The notes under the pieces are model-generated. The model had not been told where the DNA came from, searched no databases, and saw only the letters and a program-made list of their open reading frames with translations. A stretch of 64,000 bases of DNA, taken from positions 1 through 64,000 of the forward strand of contig DASUEU010000078.1 of NCBI GenBank assembly GCA_036274895.1, written 5' to 3'. The DNA comes from CALMKX01 sp036274895 (lineage in GTDB: Bacteria; Acidobacteriota; Thermoanaerobaculia; Multivoradales; SZUA-115). Every line of letters starts with the position of its first letter. Position 1 is the first letter of the stretch. Below are positions 21,939-30,206 of the stretch, piece after piece. Made by a program: the position numbers and the translations under genes.

Positions 21939-24353
21939 TCAGGCACCCCGCCACCGCCCCGGCGGTGCCAGCCCCAGCGCCACCATCAGCAGGGCCGCGA
22001 GGGCCGCGAGCGCGAAGCCCGGCGCCACGCCTGCCGGGCGGCAGAGCAGGACGAGGCGGTCCACCCCGGGGGGGATCCGGGCTCCCAGGAAGGCGCCGTT
22101 GACCACCACCTTCTCCAGGGGCCGGCCATCCCGGCGCACGGCTCGCCAGCTTTCGGGGTCGGGCAGCGAGGTGGCGAGCAGCCGATCCCCCTGTCGCGGA
22201 CCCGGACCGGCGATCTGCACCTCGACCCTGGTGCGCCGGGCGATCCGGCCCGCGGCTTCCTCTCCGGGCAGCGCACCCACGGGGGCGCCGTCGTCGAGCG
22301 GGCCCACCACGGCCACCCGGCGAGCATCCTTGAGCCCGGCCAGCCAGCTCCCGAGGGCCGGCCGGTCTGGAAGGAGATCGACCCCCGATGCCAGGAACCA
22401 GCGGGGCAGGGCGTCGGGGTTGCGCCAGAGGGTGTAGACGTCGAGGCGGGCCTCCGGCACCAGCTCGAGGCCGGCCGGCTGGGGCAGGGGATCGACCGAC
22501 ACCACCGCCCGGACGTTCAAGAAGTCCAGGAAGGGCTGGTCCGGGCGGTTGAAGGGCGCGTAGTAGACCTGCATGGTTGGGGCGAAGCCGAACGCCGCGC
22601 CCAGCACGTCGAGCTGCTGCTGGGGCGCGAGGGGATTGTGGGGACGGACCTCGGCGATGCCGTAGGCCGGCAACAGGTCCGGGTAGATCAGGCGGTCCTG
22701 GCCCACGGCGCGGAAGGGTCCGCCCGCCGCCTCGGTCTCGCGGCGGATCGCTTCGATCAGGGGGTTGGCCGGGTAGAACAGATCCGGCCGGCCCTCGGGC
22801 AGGGTGCGCCGGGCCCAGGGCAGCAGGTCACCGAGAACCCCGGCGGCCAGCAGCAGGGTGGCCAGCCGGGCGGGCCAGGGCCCGGGCGTGCGCGAGCCGG
22901 CCGGCAGGAGCCGCGGCGCGATCACGGCCAGGACCAGGGCTGCCGTGAGCACCAGCCAGAGCCCGGCCGGCCCGGCCGCCGGGGCCACGGCGAGGCTCAC
23001 CCCGGCCGCCGCCGCCCAGCCGAGCCAGGGCCGCCAGCCCGGCCGCCGGCGGTGGAGGGCGTCGAGGCCGTGGGCGGCGGCGATCGCCACGGCGAGGGTC
23101 ATCGGCAGCAGCAGCCGGGAGTAGGCGAAGAGACGCAAGGGAGGCAGGCGGTAGAGCTGCTCGTGGAGTAGGACCGGGTGGGCGGCGAGCACGAGGTAGG
23201 CCCCGGCCACCAGCAGCCAGGGGCGGGCCCGTCGCCGTCCGGCGGCGAGGGCGGCCAGGGCGCCGCCCAGGCCCACCAGGCCGGCGTAGCCGGAGAGGCA
23301 GTCCGGCCAGGAGATCACCCCGCGGAAGGTGTCACCGTAGGGCATGCCGTAGGCCTGGGGGTTGGTCGGGGAGAGGATCAGCCGTCCCCGCCACTCGTAC
23401 GACCAGCGCCAAGGCTTCGCCCCTGACGGCTGGAGAGCGCCGCCTTCGAGGGCCAGGGTGTCGGTCGCGCGCTGGCTGTCCCGGGCGTGCGCCGCGAAGG
23501 GCAGGAGCTGGGGGGCGGCCAGGGCGAAGCCCAACGTGGCGGCCAGGGCGGCCGCGCCGATGCCCGAGAGGACGGCACGCCGCCGCCGGCGTCCCAGGGC
23601 CAGAGCGGCGACGGCGGCGAGCAGGCCACCGCCCGCGGCCGTCTCGGGGTGGCCGGAGAGCAGCACCAGGGCGGTGACCAGCCCGGTCGCCGCCACCGTT
23701 CGAGCCCGCGGCCGGCGGGCCACGGTCACGGCGCCCAGCACCAGCCAGGGCAGGAATGCGGCCGTCGTGGAGTGGGGAAAGAAGGCCCAACCGAAGATCC
23801 CCCCGCCGAGGCCGAAGCAAGTCGCCGCCACCCAGCTGGCCCAGCGGCTGGCGCCGGACTTGCGGCTGAGCAGCCAGGCGCCCTCGAAGGCCACCATCAC
23901 TTTGAGCCAGAGGGCGACTAAGAAGAAGTACTGGATGGGGAAGGCCCGGGTGGCCCAGCCGAGGGGCGAGAGGGCTCCGGCCTGGGGGTTGGCCCAGGGC
24001 GAGCTGCCGCCACCCGAGAGCTCGGACCAGAAAGGGAAACCGCCGTCCCTCCACAGACGGCGCACCTCCAGCTCCCAAGGCAGGAACTGGTTGACCGCGT
24101 CGTTGAGTTGCAGGAAGGCATCCGTGGGCGGAGCCGGTGGGGTCCCTGGGATCAGCGCGCCCAGGGAGGCCGTGGGCACCAGCAGGCGTTCGGGCGAGAG
24201 CCACGGCGCAAAGAGCAACCAGGGCAGGAGCGAGCCGGCGAGGGCCACGCGTCGCGGCAGCCGGGCACCCAGGGCCCGCGCGAGCAGCCAGAGCCCCAGC
24301 TGGGCCAGGCCGGAGAGGGCGAGCAGGCCCAGCGCGAGCTGCCAGGTCGCCAT
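21939..24353 (-). CDS. YfhO-like polytopic membrane protein
   Basis: 804 residues with about 12 hydrophobic helices and two or three large loops. The first loop (NDAVNQFLPWELEVRRLWRDG, then FPFWSELSGGGSSPWANPQAG) is typical of the YfhO family. Members are integral membrane proteins with a GT-C glycosyltransferase-like layout, linked in Gram-positive bacteria to glycosylation of lipoteichoic acid. Here the substrate is unknown. The C-terminal 230 residues form a soluble, probably periplasmic, domain before a last helix (PGFALAALAALLMVALGL). It starts six bases after the stop of the M23 peptidase gene, so the two form an operon. The 3' end lies just after the PIN pair on the other strand. Confidence 0.75.
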   Translation of the reverse strand: MATWQLALGLLALSGLAQLGLWLLARALGARLPRRVALAGSLLPWLLFAPWLSPERLLVPTASLGALIPGTPPAPPTDAFLQLNDAVNQFLPWELEVRRLWRDGGFPFWSELSGGGSSPWANPQAGALSPLGWATRAFPIQYFFLVALWLKVMVAFEGAWLLSRKSGASRWASWVAATCFGLGGGIFGWAFFPHSTTAAFLPWLVLGAVTVARRPRARTVAATGLVTALVLLSGHPETAAGGGLLAAVAALALGRRRRRAVLSGIGAAALAATLGFALAAPQLLPFAAHARDSQRATDTLALEGGALQPSGAKPWRWSYEWRGRLILSPTNPQAYGMPYGDTFRGVISWPDCLSGYAGLVGLGGALAALAAGRRRARPWLLVAGAYLVLAAHPVLLHEQLYRLPPLRLFAYSRLLLPMTLAVAIAAAHGLDALHRRRPGWRPWLGWAAAAGVSLAVAPAAGPAGLWLVLTAALVLAVIAPRLLPAGSRTPGPWPARLATLLLAAGVLGDLLPWARRTLPEGRPDLFYPANPLIEAIRRETEAAGGPFRAVGQDRLIYPDLLPAYGIAEVRPHNPLAPQQQLDVLGAAFGFAPTMQVYYAPFNRPDQPFLDFLNVRAVVSVDPLPQPAGLELVPEARLDVYTLWRNPDALPRWFLASGVDLLPDRPALGSWLAGLKDARRVAVVGPLDDGAPVGALPGEEAAGRIARRTRVEVQIAGPGPRQGDRLLATSLPDPESWRAVRRDGRPLEKVVVNGAFLGARIPPGVDRLVLLCRPAGVAPGFALAALAALLMVALGLAPPGRWRGA

Positions 24354-24359
24354 GGCGCC

Positions 24360-25784
24360 TCAGCGTGGGTCGAGGGGTAGCGCTGTCCCCAGTTTGGCCG
24401 AGAGGTGGGTCTCGAGCCAGCGGGGATCCCACCACTCGACCGGGTTGACCGGCAAACCGTGCAGCAGCATCGAGAAGTGGAGGTGGTCGCCGCCGGCGAG
24501 CCCGGTCTTGCCGGTGGCTCCCAGCCGCTGCCCGGGCTCGACCATTTGGCCGGGCTCGACGTCGATCGACGACAGGTGCGAGTAGAGGCTGCCGAGGCCG
24601 TAGCCGTGGTCGAGGACCACGGTGTTGCCATAGATGCCGAAGTATTCAGCCAGCACCACCTTGCCGCGGTTGGCCGCGGCCACCGGCGCCTTCTCGAAGG
24701 TCGCGAGGTCGAAGCCCAGGTGGTCCTGCTGGTCGACTTTCCTGCCCTGATAGAGGTAGGTGCGGCGGTCGGCGAAGGAGGCCATCACCGCCGAGCCCGG
24801 CAGCTGCCGGAAGGGCCGTCGCCACAAGAAGCCCGGCTCGGTCGCGGCCGCAAGGGTGCGCAGCCGCTGGTTGTTCTTGCGCCGTAGCTCGCCGTTGATC
24901 GCCAGGTAGGAGGCGAGCAGGTCGGCCTGCTCGCGCACCTCGGTGGTGCTGCCCAAGATCTCCGGCACCACCCGGGCGAGGAAGGCGTCGTCCACCGAGA
25001 GGGTGGCCGGCCGGGGCGGCCGAGCGGCGAAGCGGTCGAGGAACGAGCGCTCGCTGGCGTTGCCGGCGGCGTCCTCGGCGAGCAGCCGCACCGCCCCGGG
25101 GTCGGCCAGATCCCAAGGGATGCCGAAGAGGGCGAAACGCGTCCCAGGAGCGCCCCCGGGCAGGGCCGAGCCGGGGAAGAACCACTCCCCGGCGCGGACG
25201 CCGTCCCGGGTGGCATTCCCGGACAGACGGTAAACCACTGCTCCGCTACCGCCCTGCGCCACGTTGTGCTGGGTTGAGAGCACCGAGAGGTTAGGAGGAG
25301 TCAACACCACCGGCAGGGCGATCTCGAGGCTCGCCGGGGCCGGGTCGCGCAGCCAGGTTCCGGCGCGCGCCGCCTCGACGTGGAGGGTGGCGGTCCCTTC
25401 CGCGAGCGCCGGCACGGACGCTTTGCCGACCTCGAGGCGCAGCTCGTCGTGCTCGACGGCGTCGGCCCAGGGAGCCCAGAACGGCCGCGGCTCGTAGGTC
25501 TTCTCGGCCAGCCGGTGGCGAGCTCCGTTCTGCTCGAGGTCGACGGTGATGCGGGAAAGGCCGCGTCGGGGCTCCGCCACGGTCACGGTGACCAGGGTCT
25601 TGCGGCCGATGGCGGCGCCGGAGGGTTGGACCTCGATGCGGGGGCTGGCACCGACGGCCAGCCAGCCGGCGAGGACGAACACGAGGAGGAGGGCGATCAG
25701 GCCCCGGAGGAACAGGCGGAACGATGCGGAGCGTCTCTTCACGGGCGCCGTTATACCAAACCCCCGACCCGCGGACCCGTTCAC
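24360..25784 (-). CDS. Membrane-anchored M23 family metallopeptidase
   Basis: An N-terminal membrane anchor (FLRGLIALLLVFVLAGWLAV) is followed by Ig-like beta-rich segments to about residue 300, and then an M23 (LytM/lysostaphin) domain. The zinc and catalytic residues are visible: HLGFDL (His, Asp), YSHLSSI, and HLHFSM near the end, with the usual GNTVVLDHGYGLGSLY. Such enzymes cut peptidoglycan cross-links or act as cell-division or envelope regulators. The longest start is GTG at 25784; a GTG at 25742, right before the basic KRRSAS stretch and after TATAAC, is an equally good start. It lies upstream of the YfhO-like gene by six bases in the same operon. Confidence 0.82.
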   Translation of the reverse strand: MNGSAGRGFGITAPVKRRSASFRLFLRGLIALLLVFVLAGWLAVGASPRIEVQPSGAAIGRKTLVTVTVAEPRRGLSRITVDLEQNGARHRLAEKTYEPRPFWAPWADAVEHDELRLEVGKASVPALAEGTATLHVEAARAGTWLRDPAPASLEIALPVVLTPPNLSVLSTQHNVAQGGSGAVVYRLSGNATRDGVRAGEWFFPGSALPGGAPGTRFALFGIPWDLADPGAVRLLAEDAAGNASERSFLDRFAARPPRPATLSVDDAFLARVVPEILGSTTEVREQADLLASYLAINGELRRKNNQRLRTLAAATEPGFLWRRPFRQLPGSAVMASFADRRTYLYQGRKVDQQDHLGFDLATFEKAPVAAANRGKVVLAEYFGIYGNTVVLDHGYGLGSLYSHLSSIDVEPGQMVEPGQRLGATGKTGLAGGDHLHFSMLLHGLPVNPVEWWDPRWLETHLSAKLGTALPLDPR

Positions 25785-25834
25785 GTCGCCATCCGGGTCG
25801 GGATTGCATAGTGTGAGACTTTGGTCAAAACGAC

Positions 25835-25855
25835 GTCCCCGCCCGACGCGGGGAC
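25835..25855 (+). promoter_or_regulatory. Leader hairpin before the small exported peptide
   Basis: GTCCCCGC pairs with GCGGGGAC around CCGAC. A separate palindrome GACAGCTGTC (25863-25872) lies between it and the ribosome-binding site. Both are in the short leader of the peptide gene and could be operator or attenuation elements. Confidence 0.35.
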
Positions 25856-25883
25856 ACCAGCCGACAGCTGTCGAGGAGGCTCC

Positions 25884-26045
25884 ATGCTCGCTCTCTTTTC
25901 GCGGCCTGCGTTCTTCGCTTTCTTCCTGACCTTGACCGTCCTCGCCGTCGCCGCGGGCAAGCGAGGGATGGACATGGACCCCTACGGGCTGGCGTCCGCC
26001 TTCGCCCCGGGGGGCTCCGAGACGGCGATCAACACCGACAACTAG
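25884..26045 (+). CDS. 53-residue exported peptide precursor
   Basis: The ATG follows a strong GAGGAGG ribosome-binding site. Residues 1-25 are a signal-peptide-like stretch (RPAFFAFFLTLTVLAVAAG) with likely cleavage after AVAA. The remaining 27 residues (from GKRGMDMDPYGL to ETAINTDN) are acidic and Gly/Ser/Ala-rich. The next gene, 68 bases later on the same strand, encodes a TPR protein with a possible DNA-binding N-terminus. Short exported pro-peptides paired with TPR receptors are the design of RRNPP signalling (Rap-Phr and relatives), known mainly from Firmicutes. The parallel is inference from size, export signal and neighbour; the peptide is not a member of a family I recognise. Confidence 0.6.
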   Translation: MLALFSRPAFFAFFLTLTVLAVAAGKRGMDMDPYGLASAFAPGGSETAINTDN

Positions 26046-26113
26046 CCCAGGGCCGGCTCGGCTCTGCGCTGCTCGGTCGCGCGGCAGTCCTCGACGACTT
26101 CCGGAGGGGAGCC

Positions 26114-27349
26114 GTGTCTCAGAAAAGTCCCCGAGCGCCCTTCTCTCCGCGGGTCACCTCAGATACGATTTCGCGAATGGTCGAGTCCGATGACGGATAC
26201 GGTGCGGCTTTCTCCTCAGCCGTGCGCAGGGCCCTGGCGGAGGCAGGCCGCCAGCCGACTCCGGATCGGCTGCGTAAGAGTGTCGCGCAGCTGCTCGCCG
26301 TCAACGCTCACCAGGCTCGGCTGCTGCTGCGCAACAAGCCGTCGTTGCCCAGCCCGGCCCTGGTGAGGGCCCTCCTTCGTCAGGCCGAGACCTGCCGTTC
26401 CAGTGACGTCGAGCGCGCCCAGCTCGCGGCCGAGCGGTCGCGGCAGGTCGCGGCCGTCCTGCGCGAGCGGGGCACGGCTCCCTACCTGGTCTGGGACCTC
26501 GAAGCCCAGTCCCTGATCGTCTCCGGCAACCTCCACCGACTCCAGGACCAGCTGCAACGGGCCGAGCGAGCCTTCGGGGAGGCCTCGCGGGCGGTGCGCC
26601 TCGGCTCGGGAGACCCGCTGCTCGCCGCCGAGCTGGCGGCTCAGCTCGCGGCCCTGAAGCGAGACCAGCGCCACTTCGACGAGGCCCTCCGCCTGCTCGA
26701 GATCGCCGAGCGGCGATTCCGCCGGGCCGGAGACCTCCATCAGGCCGGCCGGGTGCTGCTGCTGGCCGCCACCACCTGGCGCCAGGTGGGACAGCTCTCC
26801 CGGGCCCTCGCCTGCCACCTCGAAGCCGCCGACCTCCTCGACTTCGAGCGGGAGCCGGGTCTACGGTACAAGGTGCTCCACAACCTGGTGGTGCTCTACG
26901 AGCAACTCGGCCAGCCGGGCCATGCGCTGTTGATCCACGCCCAGCTGGGCCGGGTCCGCGACGTCCAGCTGGCCCGCACGGACCGGCTCCGCGAGCACTG
27001 GCTGGAGGGCTGGCTGCTGGCTTCGCTGGGTGCCGCCGAGCAGGGACGGGGCATCCTCGACCAGGTGCGCCGAGCCTTCCTGGCTGAGAAGCGCTCCTAC
27101 GACGCCGCCCTGGTCACCCTCGACCTGGCCCGGCTCTGCCTCCAGCAGGGACTTCAGGGCGAGGTGCGCCGGCTGGTCGGGGAGATGCTGCCGGTCTTCG
27201 CCGCTCTCGAGATCGAGCGCGAGGCCCGCGAAGCGGTCTCTCTCTTCCTGCAAGCCGCCGAGGCCGGGAGGCTCACCCCCGAGCTGATCGGGGCGGTGCG
27301 GGCGGGCCTGGGCGTGGCGCCCGCGAGCCGCGCTCAGCGCCCGTCCTGA
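26114..27349 (+). CDS. TPR protein adjacent to small exported peptide
   Basis: 411 residues from a GTG with GGAGGGGA upstream; an ATG 21 codons later is an alternative. Residues about 25-100 are helical and could be a divergent helix-turn-helix (LRKSVAQLLAVNAHQARLLL). From 120 to 380 the chain is TPR-like helical pairs (AERAFGEASRAV, DEALRLLEIAERRFRRAGD, RALACHLEAADLLDFE). No signal peptide or membrane helix is present, so it is cytoplasmic. A TPR domain with a putative DNA-binding head, directly after a pro-peptide gene, is the layout of peptide-sensing regulators. Its 3' end overlaps the convergent HTH-like gene by 16 bases. Confidence 0.65.
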   Translation: MSQKSPRAPFSPRVTSDTISRMVESDDGYGAAFSSAVRRALAEAGRQPTPDRLRKSVAQLLAVNAHQARLLLRNKPSLPSPALVRALLRQAETCRSSDVERAQLAAERSRQVAAVLRERGTAPYLVWDLEAQSLIVSGNLHRLQDQLQRAERAFGEASRAVRLGSGDPLLAAELAAQLAALKRDQRHFDEALRLLEIAERRFRRAGDLHQAGRVLLLAATTWRQVGQLSRALACHLEAADLLDFEREPGLRYKVLHNLVVLYEQLGQPGHALLIHAQLGRVRDVQLARTDRLREHWLEGWLLASLGAAEQGRGILDQVRRAFLAEKRSYDAALVTLDLARLCLQQGLQGEVRRLVGEMLPVFAALEIEREAREAVSLFLQAAEAGRLTPELIGAVRAGLGVAPASRAQRPS

Positions 27350-27960
27350 CCCCCGGATCCCGAGAGCCGCCGCACCAACCCCATCACCTCCGACCAGCGT
27401 GGACTGTCCAGAGCCCAGGAGCGGGAAGCCCCCGGCACCTGGAAGAGGTCGGTCCAGAAGTCCTCGGGCGCTACCCCGGAGCGGTCGATGAGGCTCGAGG
27501 CGTCGGCGAGGGGAAGATCCGCCAAGAGGTCGGCGCTGACCGTCGGAGCACCCCCTTCGCCACCCGGCTTGAGGGGATGAGGCGCCGCCTCCGCGAGCCG
27601 CCGCCCGAGCAGGAGGCCGAAGCGATCGGCGAGGTCGTCCGGGTCGGCGGGCCGCGTCTCCTCCAGCCGCCGGGCCTGCTCGAAGAGCTCGCCGGCGGTC
27701 GGCGTGTCCGGGTCGGACGGTTCACCCGCGAGGGCCGGGAAGGCCGGGCGCTGCCAATCGGTCAGGGAAGGGGGGCTCCAGCCCGGCAGCGGGTAGAGCC
27801 GGCCGAAGAAGTAGCCGGGGGAGACGCCGAGCCGGGAGAGGGTCCGGAAGAGATCGCGAACCGTGAGCCCCGGCCCTCCCACAGGCTCGCGCAAGCCGCG
27901 GCGATCGAGCTCCTCGTCGAGGGCCGAAGTGATGCGTGCCGCTTCCGAGCCGGGGTCCAC
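27334..27960 (-). CDS. Uncharacterised protein with HTH-like N-terminus
   Basis: 208 residues from a GTG start. The N-terminus (ALDEELDRRGLREPVGGPGL, then TVRDLFRTLSRLGVSPGYFF) reads like an XRE-type helix-turn-helix, with the recognition helix around VSPGYFFGRLY. The rest is Pro/Asp/Leu-rich and lacks a known motif. It follows the ECF sigma gene on the same strand after 43 bases and is likely co-transcribed with it. Its end overlaps the TPR gene on the other strand by 16 bases. It may be a transcription regulator, but the DNA-binding reading is tentative. Confidence 0.55.
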   Translation of the reverse strand: MDPGSEAARITSALDEELDRRGLREPVGGPGLTVRDLFRTLSRLGVSPGYFFGRLYPLPGWSPPSLTDWQRPAFPALAGEPSDPDTPTAGELFEQARRLEETRPADPDDLADRFGLLLGRRLAEAAPHPLKPGGEGGAPTVSADLLADLPLADASSLIDRSGVAPEDFWTDLFQVPGASRSWALDSPRWSEVMGLVRRLSGSGGQDGR

Positions 27961-28003
27961 GAGCCTGAGTCTAGCGCGCCGCGTCGCGCGCCGCGCCGGC
28001 GGC

Positions 28004-28588
28004 TCAGGAGGCGAGGGCGGCGATGGGGCGCTGGGGCGCCAGCTCGTTGAACAGCCAGGCTTTGGCCCGGCGCCACTCGCGGTGGATGGTCTCGGGGGAG
28101 AGGTGGAGCTGGTCGGCTGTTTCCTCGACGGTGAGCCCGGCGAAGACCCGCAGCTCCACCACCGTGGCCTTGCGCGGATCGAGATCGGCGAGGCGGGTCA
28201 GCGCCTGGTCGAGGGCCAGCAGGTCGGGGGTCGGGCCGGTGGTCATCGCCACTCCCTCGGCCAGGCTGACCCGCAGGCCGCTGCCGCCTCGCTTCTCGGC
28301 CCGGCGACGGCGCGCGTGGTCCACCAGGACCCGGCGCATCAGTCGGGCGGCGAAGGCGAAGAAGTGGCGGCGGTTCTCCCACGACACCTCGTGGGCTCGG
28401 CAGAGGCGCAGGAACGCCTCATGAACGACAGCCGTGGCCTGGAGGGTGTGGTCGGCGCGCTCATGGACGAGCTGCCGTGCGGCGATCCGGCGCAGCTCCT
28501 CGTAGACCAGGGGGAGGAGGCGATCGGCGGCGCGGGCGTCGCCCGCGGCCCAATCATGGAGCAGCTCGGTGACTGGCGTGGTTTTCAT
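28004..28588 (-). CDS. ECF sigma factor of the TIGR02999-like type
   Basis: 195 residues. Region 2 has the hallmark stretch ELRRIAARQLVHER, followed by HTLQATAVVHEAFLRL. Region 4 reads ELRVFAGLTVEETADQLHLS then TIHREWRRAKAWL. The pattern is typical of the ECF group often abundant in Planctomycetes and Acidobacteria and frequently tied to serine/threonine kinase signalling. The ATG at 28588 gives the standard N-terminus (MKTTPVTELLHDWAAGD); a longer upstream frame lacks homology. It is divergent from the sulfatase gene and precedes the HTH-like gene. No anti-sigma factor adjoins it. Confidence 0.85.
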   Translation of the reverse strand: MKTTPVTELLHDWAAGDARAADRLLPLVYEELRRIAARQLVHERADHTLQATAVVHEAFLRLCRAHEVSWENRRHFFAFAARLMRRVLVDHARRRRAEKRGGSGLRVSLAEGVAMTTGPTPDLLALDQALTRLADLDPRKATVVELRVFAGLTVEETADQLHLSPETIHREWRRAKAWLFNELAPQRPIAALAS

Positions 28589-28700
28589 GTGCTTATAGCA
28601 TAACCGGGTCAGGGCTTCTTGTCGCGCTACGCCCGAACGTGACCCACGGTTCCAGCAAGCCCCACGCCAGCCTCGAAAGTGCGTGCTAACCTGCGCGGCG

Positions 28701-30206
28701 ATGCTGGATCCTGCCCCCACCGCGCGCTGGTTTCGACCTCTTCTGGTGACGGTCGCGTTGCTCGCGACGGCGGCCTGCTCCAAGGAAGGGGAGCCCGCCC
28801 GGCCGGCCGTGGCGACCGCGCCGCCGCTGGCCCCGCCGCGCGTGGCGCCTGCCCCCCGGGACCGGCCGAACATCCTCTTCATCGTCTCGGACGACCTCGC
28901 GGCGCGCCTGTCGATCAACGGGGATCCGATCGCCAAGACTCCGAACGTCGACCGCCTGGCGGAGCGCGGCGTGCGCTTCGACCGCGCCTACTGCCAGTTC
29001 CCCCTCTGCAACCCCTCGCGAGCCTCCTTCCTCACCGGTCGCTATCCCCACCGCACGGGAGTGCTGGGCAACCTCGACGCCCTGCGCGATCGCATGCCGG
29101 ACGCGGTCACCCTGCCGCAGCTCTTGCACCAGGCTGGCTACGTCACCCGCCGGGTCGGCAAGGTCTTCCACGGCGGCCTCGACGATCCCGCTTCCTGGGA
29201 CGAGGGCGGCGAGGTGGTGCAGCCGGTGGCCACCAAGGCCCCGACGACGGTTCAGAAGGAGCAGCGCCGGCGCACCAGCGACCAGTGGAAGGCCCTGGCC
29301 AAGGAGGAGGGGCTCGCCGACCAGGTCGCCGCCACCACGGCGATCGAGATGCTGGGCCGGGCCAAGACCGACGACCGCCCCTTCTTCCTCGCCGTCGGTT
29401 TCCTGCGGCCCCACGCGCCTCTCTTTGCCCCCAAGAAGTACTTCGATCTCTACCCGCCACGGCAGATGCCGCTGCCCGTCGACTTCGCCCGCCGGCCCAA
29501 GCCCTTGCCGGGGGCCCCCGCGGTGGCCTTGCTGCGGCGCAACGGCGACCTCTTCATCGACCGGCCCTCGAAGCCCCGGGAGGCGCGCCAGGCGATCGCC
29601 GCCTACTACGCCTGCGTCTCTTTCGTCGACGCCCAGGTCGGCCGGCTGCTCGACGCCCTCGAGGCCGAGGGCCTCGCCGAGCGTACGGTGATCGTCTTCC
29701 TGGGCGACAACGGCTACCACCTGGGGCAGAAGGGTAAGTGGTCGAAGGACTCGTCGCTCTATGAGCCGGCGGTGAAGGTCCCCCTGCTGATCGTCGCGCC
29801 CGGGCCCTACGCCCGCGGGGCCGCGAGCCCGCGTACCGTTGAGCTGGTCGACCTCTATTCGACGCTGGCCGAGCTGGCGGGTGCGGCGCTACCCGGGGGT
29901 GAGGATGGCCTGAGCCTGGTGCCCCTGTTGCGGGATCCGAGCGCCTCGCGGGAGCGGGGCGCGGTGTCGGTCGCGGCCTGGGGCGGTGAGATCGTCGGCC
30001 GCACCGTCCGCACCGAGCGCTATCGCTACACCGAGTGGTTCGGCGGCGACCGCGGGATCGAGCTCTACGACTACCAGCAGGATCCCAATGAGCTCGAGAA
30101 CCTGGCCCGAGATCACGCCACCAAGACCCTGCGGGCACAGCTCGCCCAGCAGCTCGGAGCGCGGGTGCCGGTGCCCGCCGGGCAGGGCAAGAAGAAGGGC
30201 CGCTAA
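28701..30206 (+). CDS. Sulfatase lipoprotein (iduronate-2-sulfatase-like)
   Basis: A lipoprotein signal (LLVTVALLATAACSKEG) precedes a type I sulfatase. The metal-binding start RPNILFIVSDDL is at about residue 54. The formylglycine motif CNPSR begins at Cys103, a Cys-type site that needs an activating enzyme encoded elsewhere. TGRYPHRTGV, GKVFHGG, FLGDNGYHLGQKGKWSKDSS and VPLLIVAPG match the iduronate/choline sulfatase branch, which desulfates polysaccharides or other sulfate esters. ATG at 28701 is chosen over a GTG 18 bases upstream. Its stop overlaps the convergent propeller gene by four bases. The substrate cannot be read from sequence. Confidence 0.88.
   Translation: MLDPAPTARWFRPLLVTVALLATAACSKEGEPARPAVATAPPLAPPRVAPAPRDRPNILFIVSDDLAARLSINGDPIAKTPNVDRLAERGVRFDRAYCQFPLCNPSRASFLTGRYPHRTGVLGNLDALRDRMPDAVTLPQLLHQAGYVTRRVGKVFHGGLDDPASWDEGGEVVQPVATKAPTTVQKEQRRRTSDQWKALAKEEGLADQVAATTAIEMLGRAKTDDRPFFLAVGFLRPHAPLFAPKKYFDLYPPRQMPLPVDFARRPKPLPGAPAVALLRRNGDLFIDRPSKPREARQAIAAYYACVSFVDAQVGRLLDALEAEGLAERTVIVFLGDNGYHLGQKGKWSKDSSLYEPAVKVPLLIVAPGPYARGAASPRTVELVDLYSTLAELAGAALPGGEDGLSLVPLLRDPSASRERGAVSVAAWGGEIVGRTVRTERYRYTEWFGGDRGIELYDYQQDPNELENLARDHATKTLRAQLAQQLGARVPVPAGQGKKKGR

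Noticed and set aside
25821..25883. An N-terminal extension of the small exported peptide
   Set aside because: The upstream GTG lacks a ribosome-binding site and would put 21 polar residues before the signal peptide, while the ATG has GAGGAGG.
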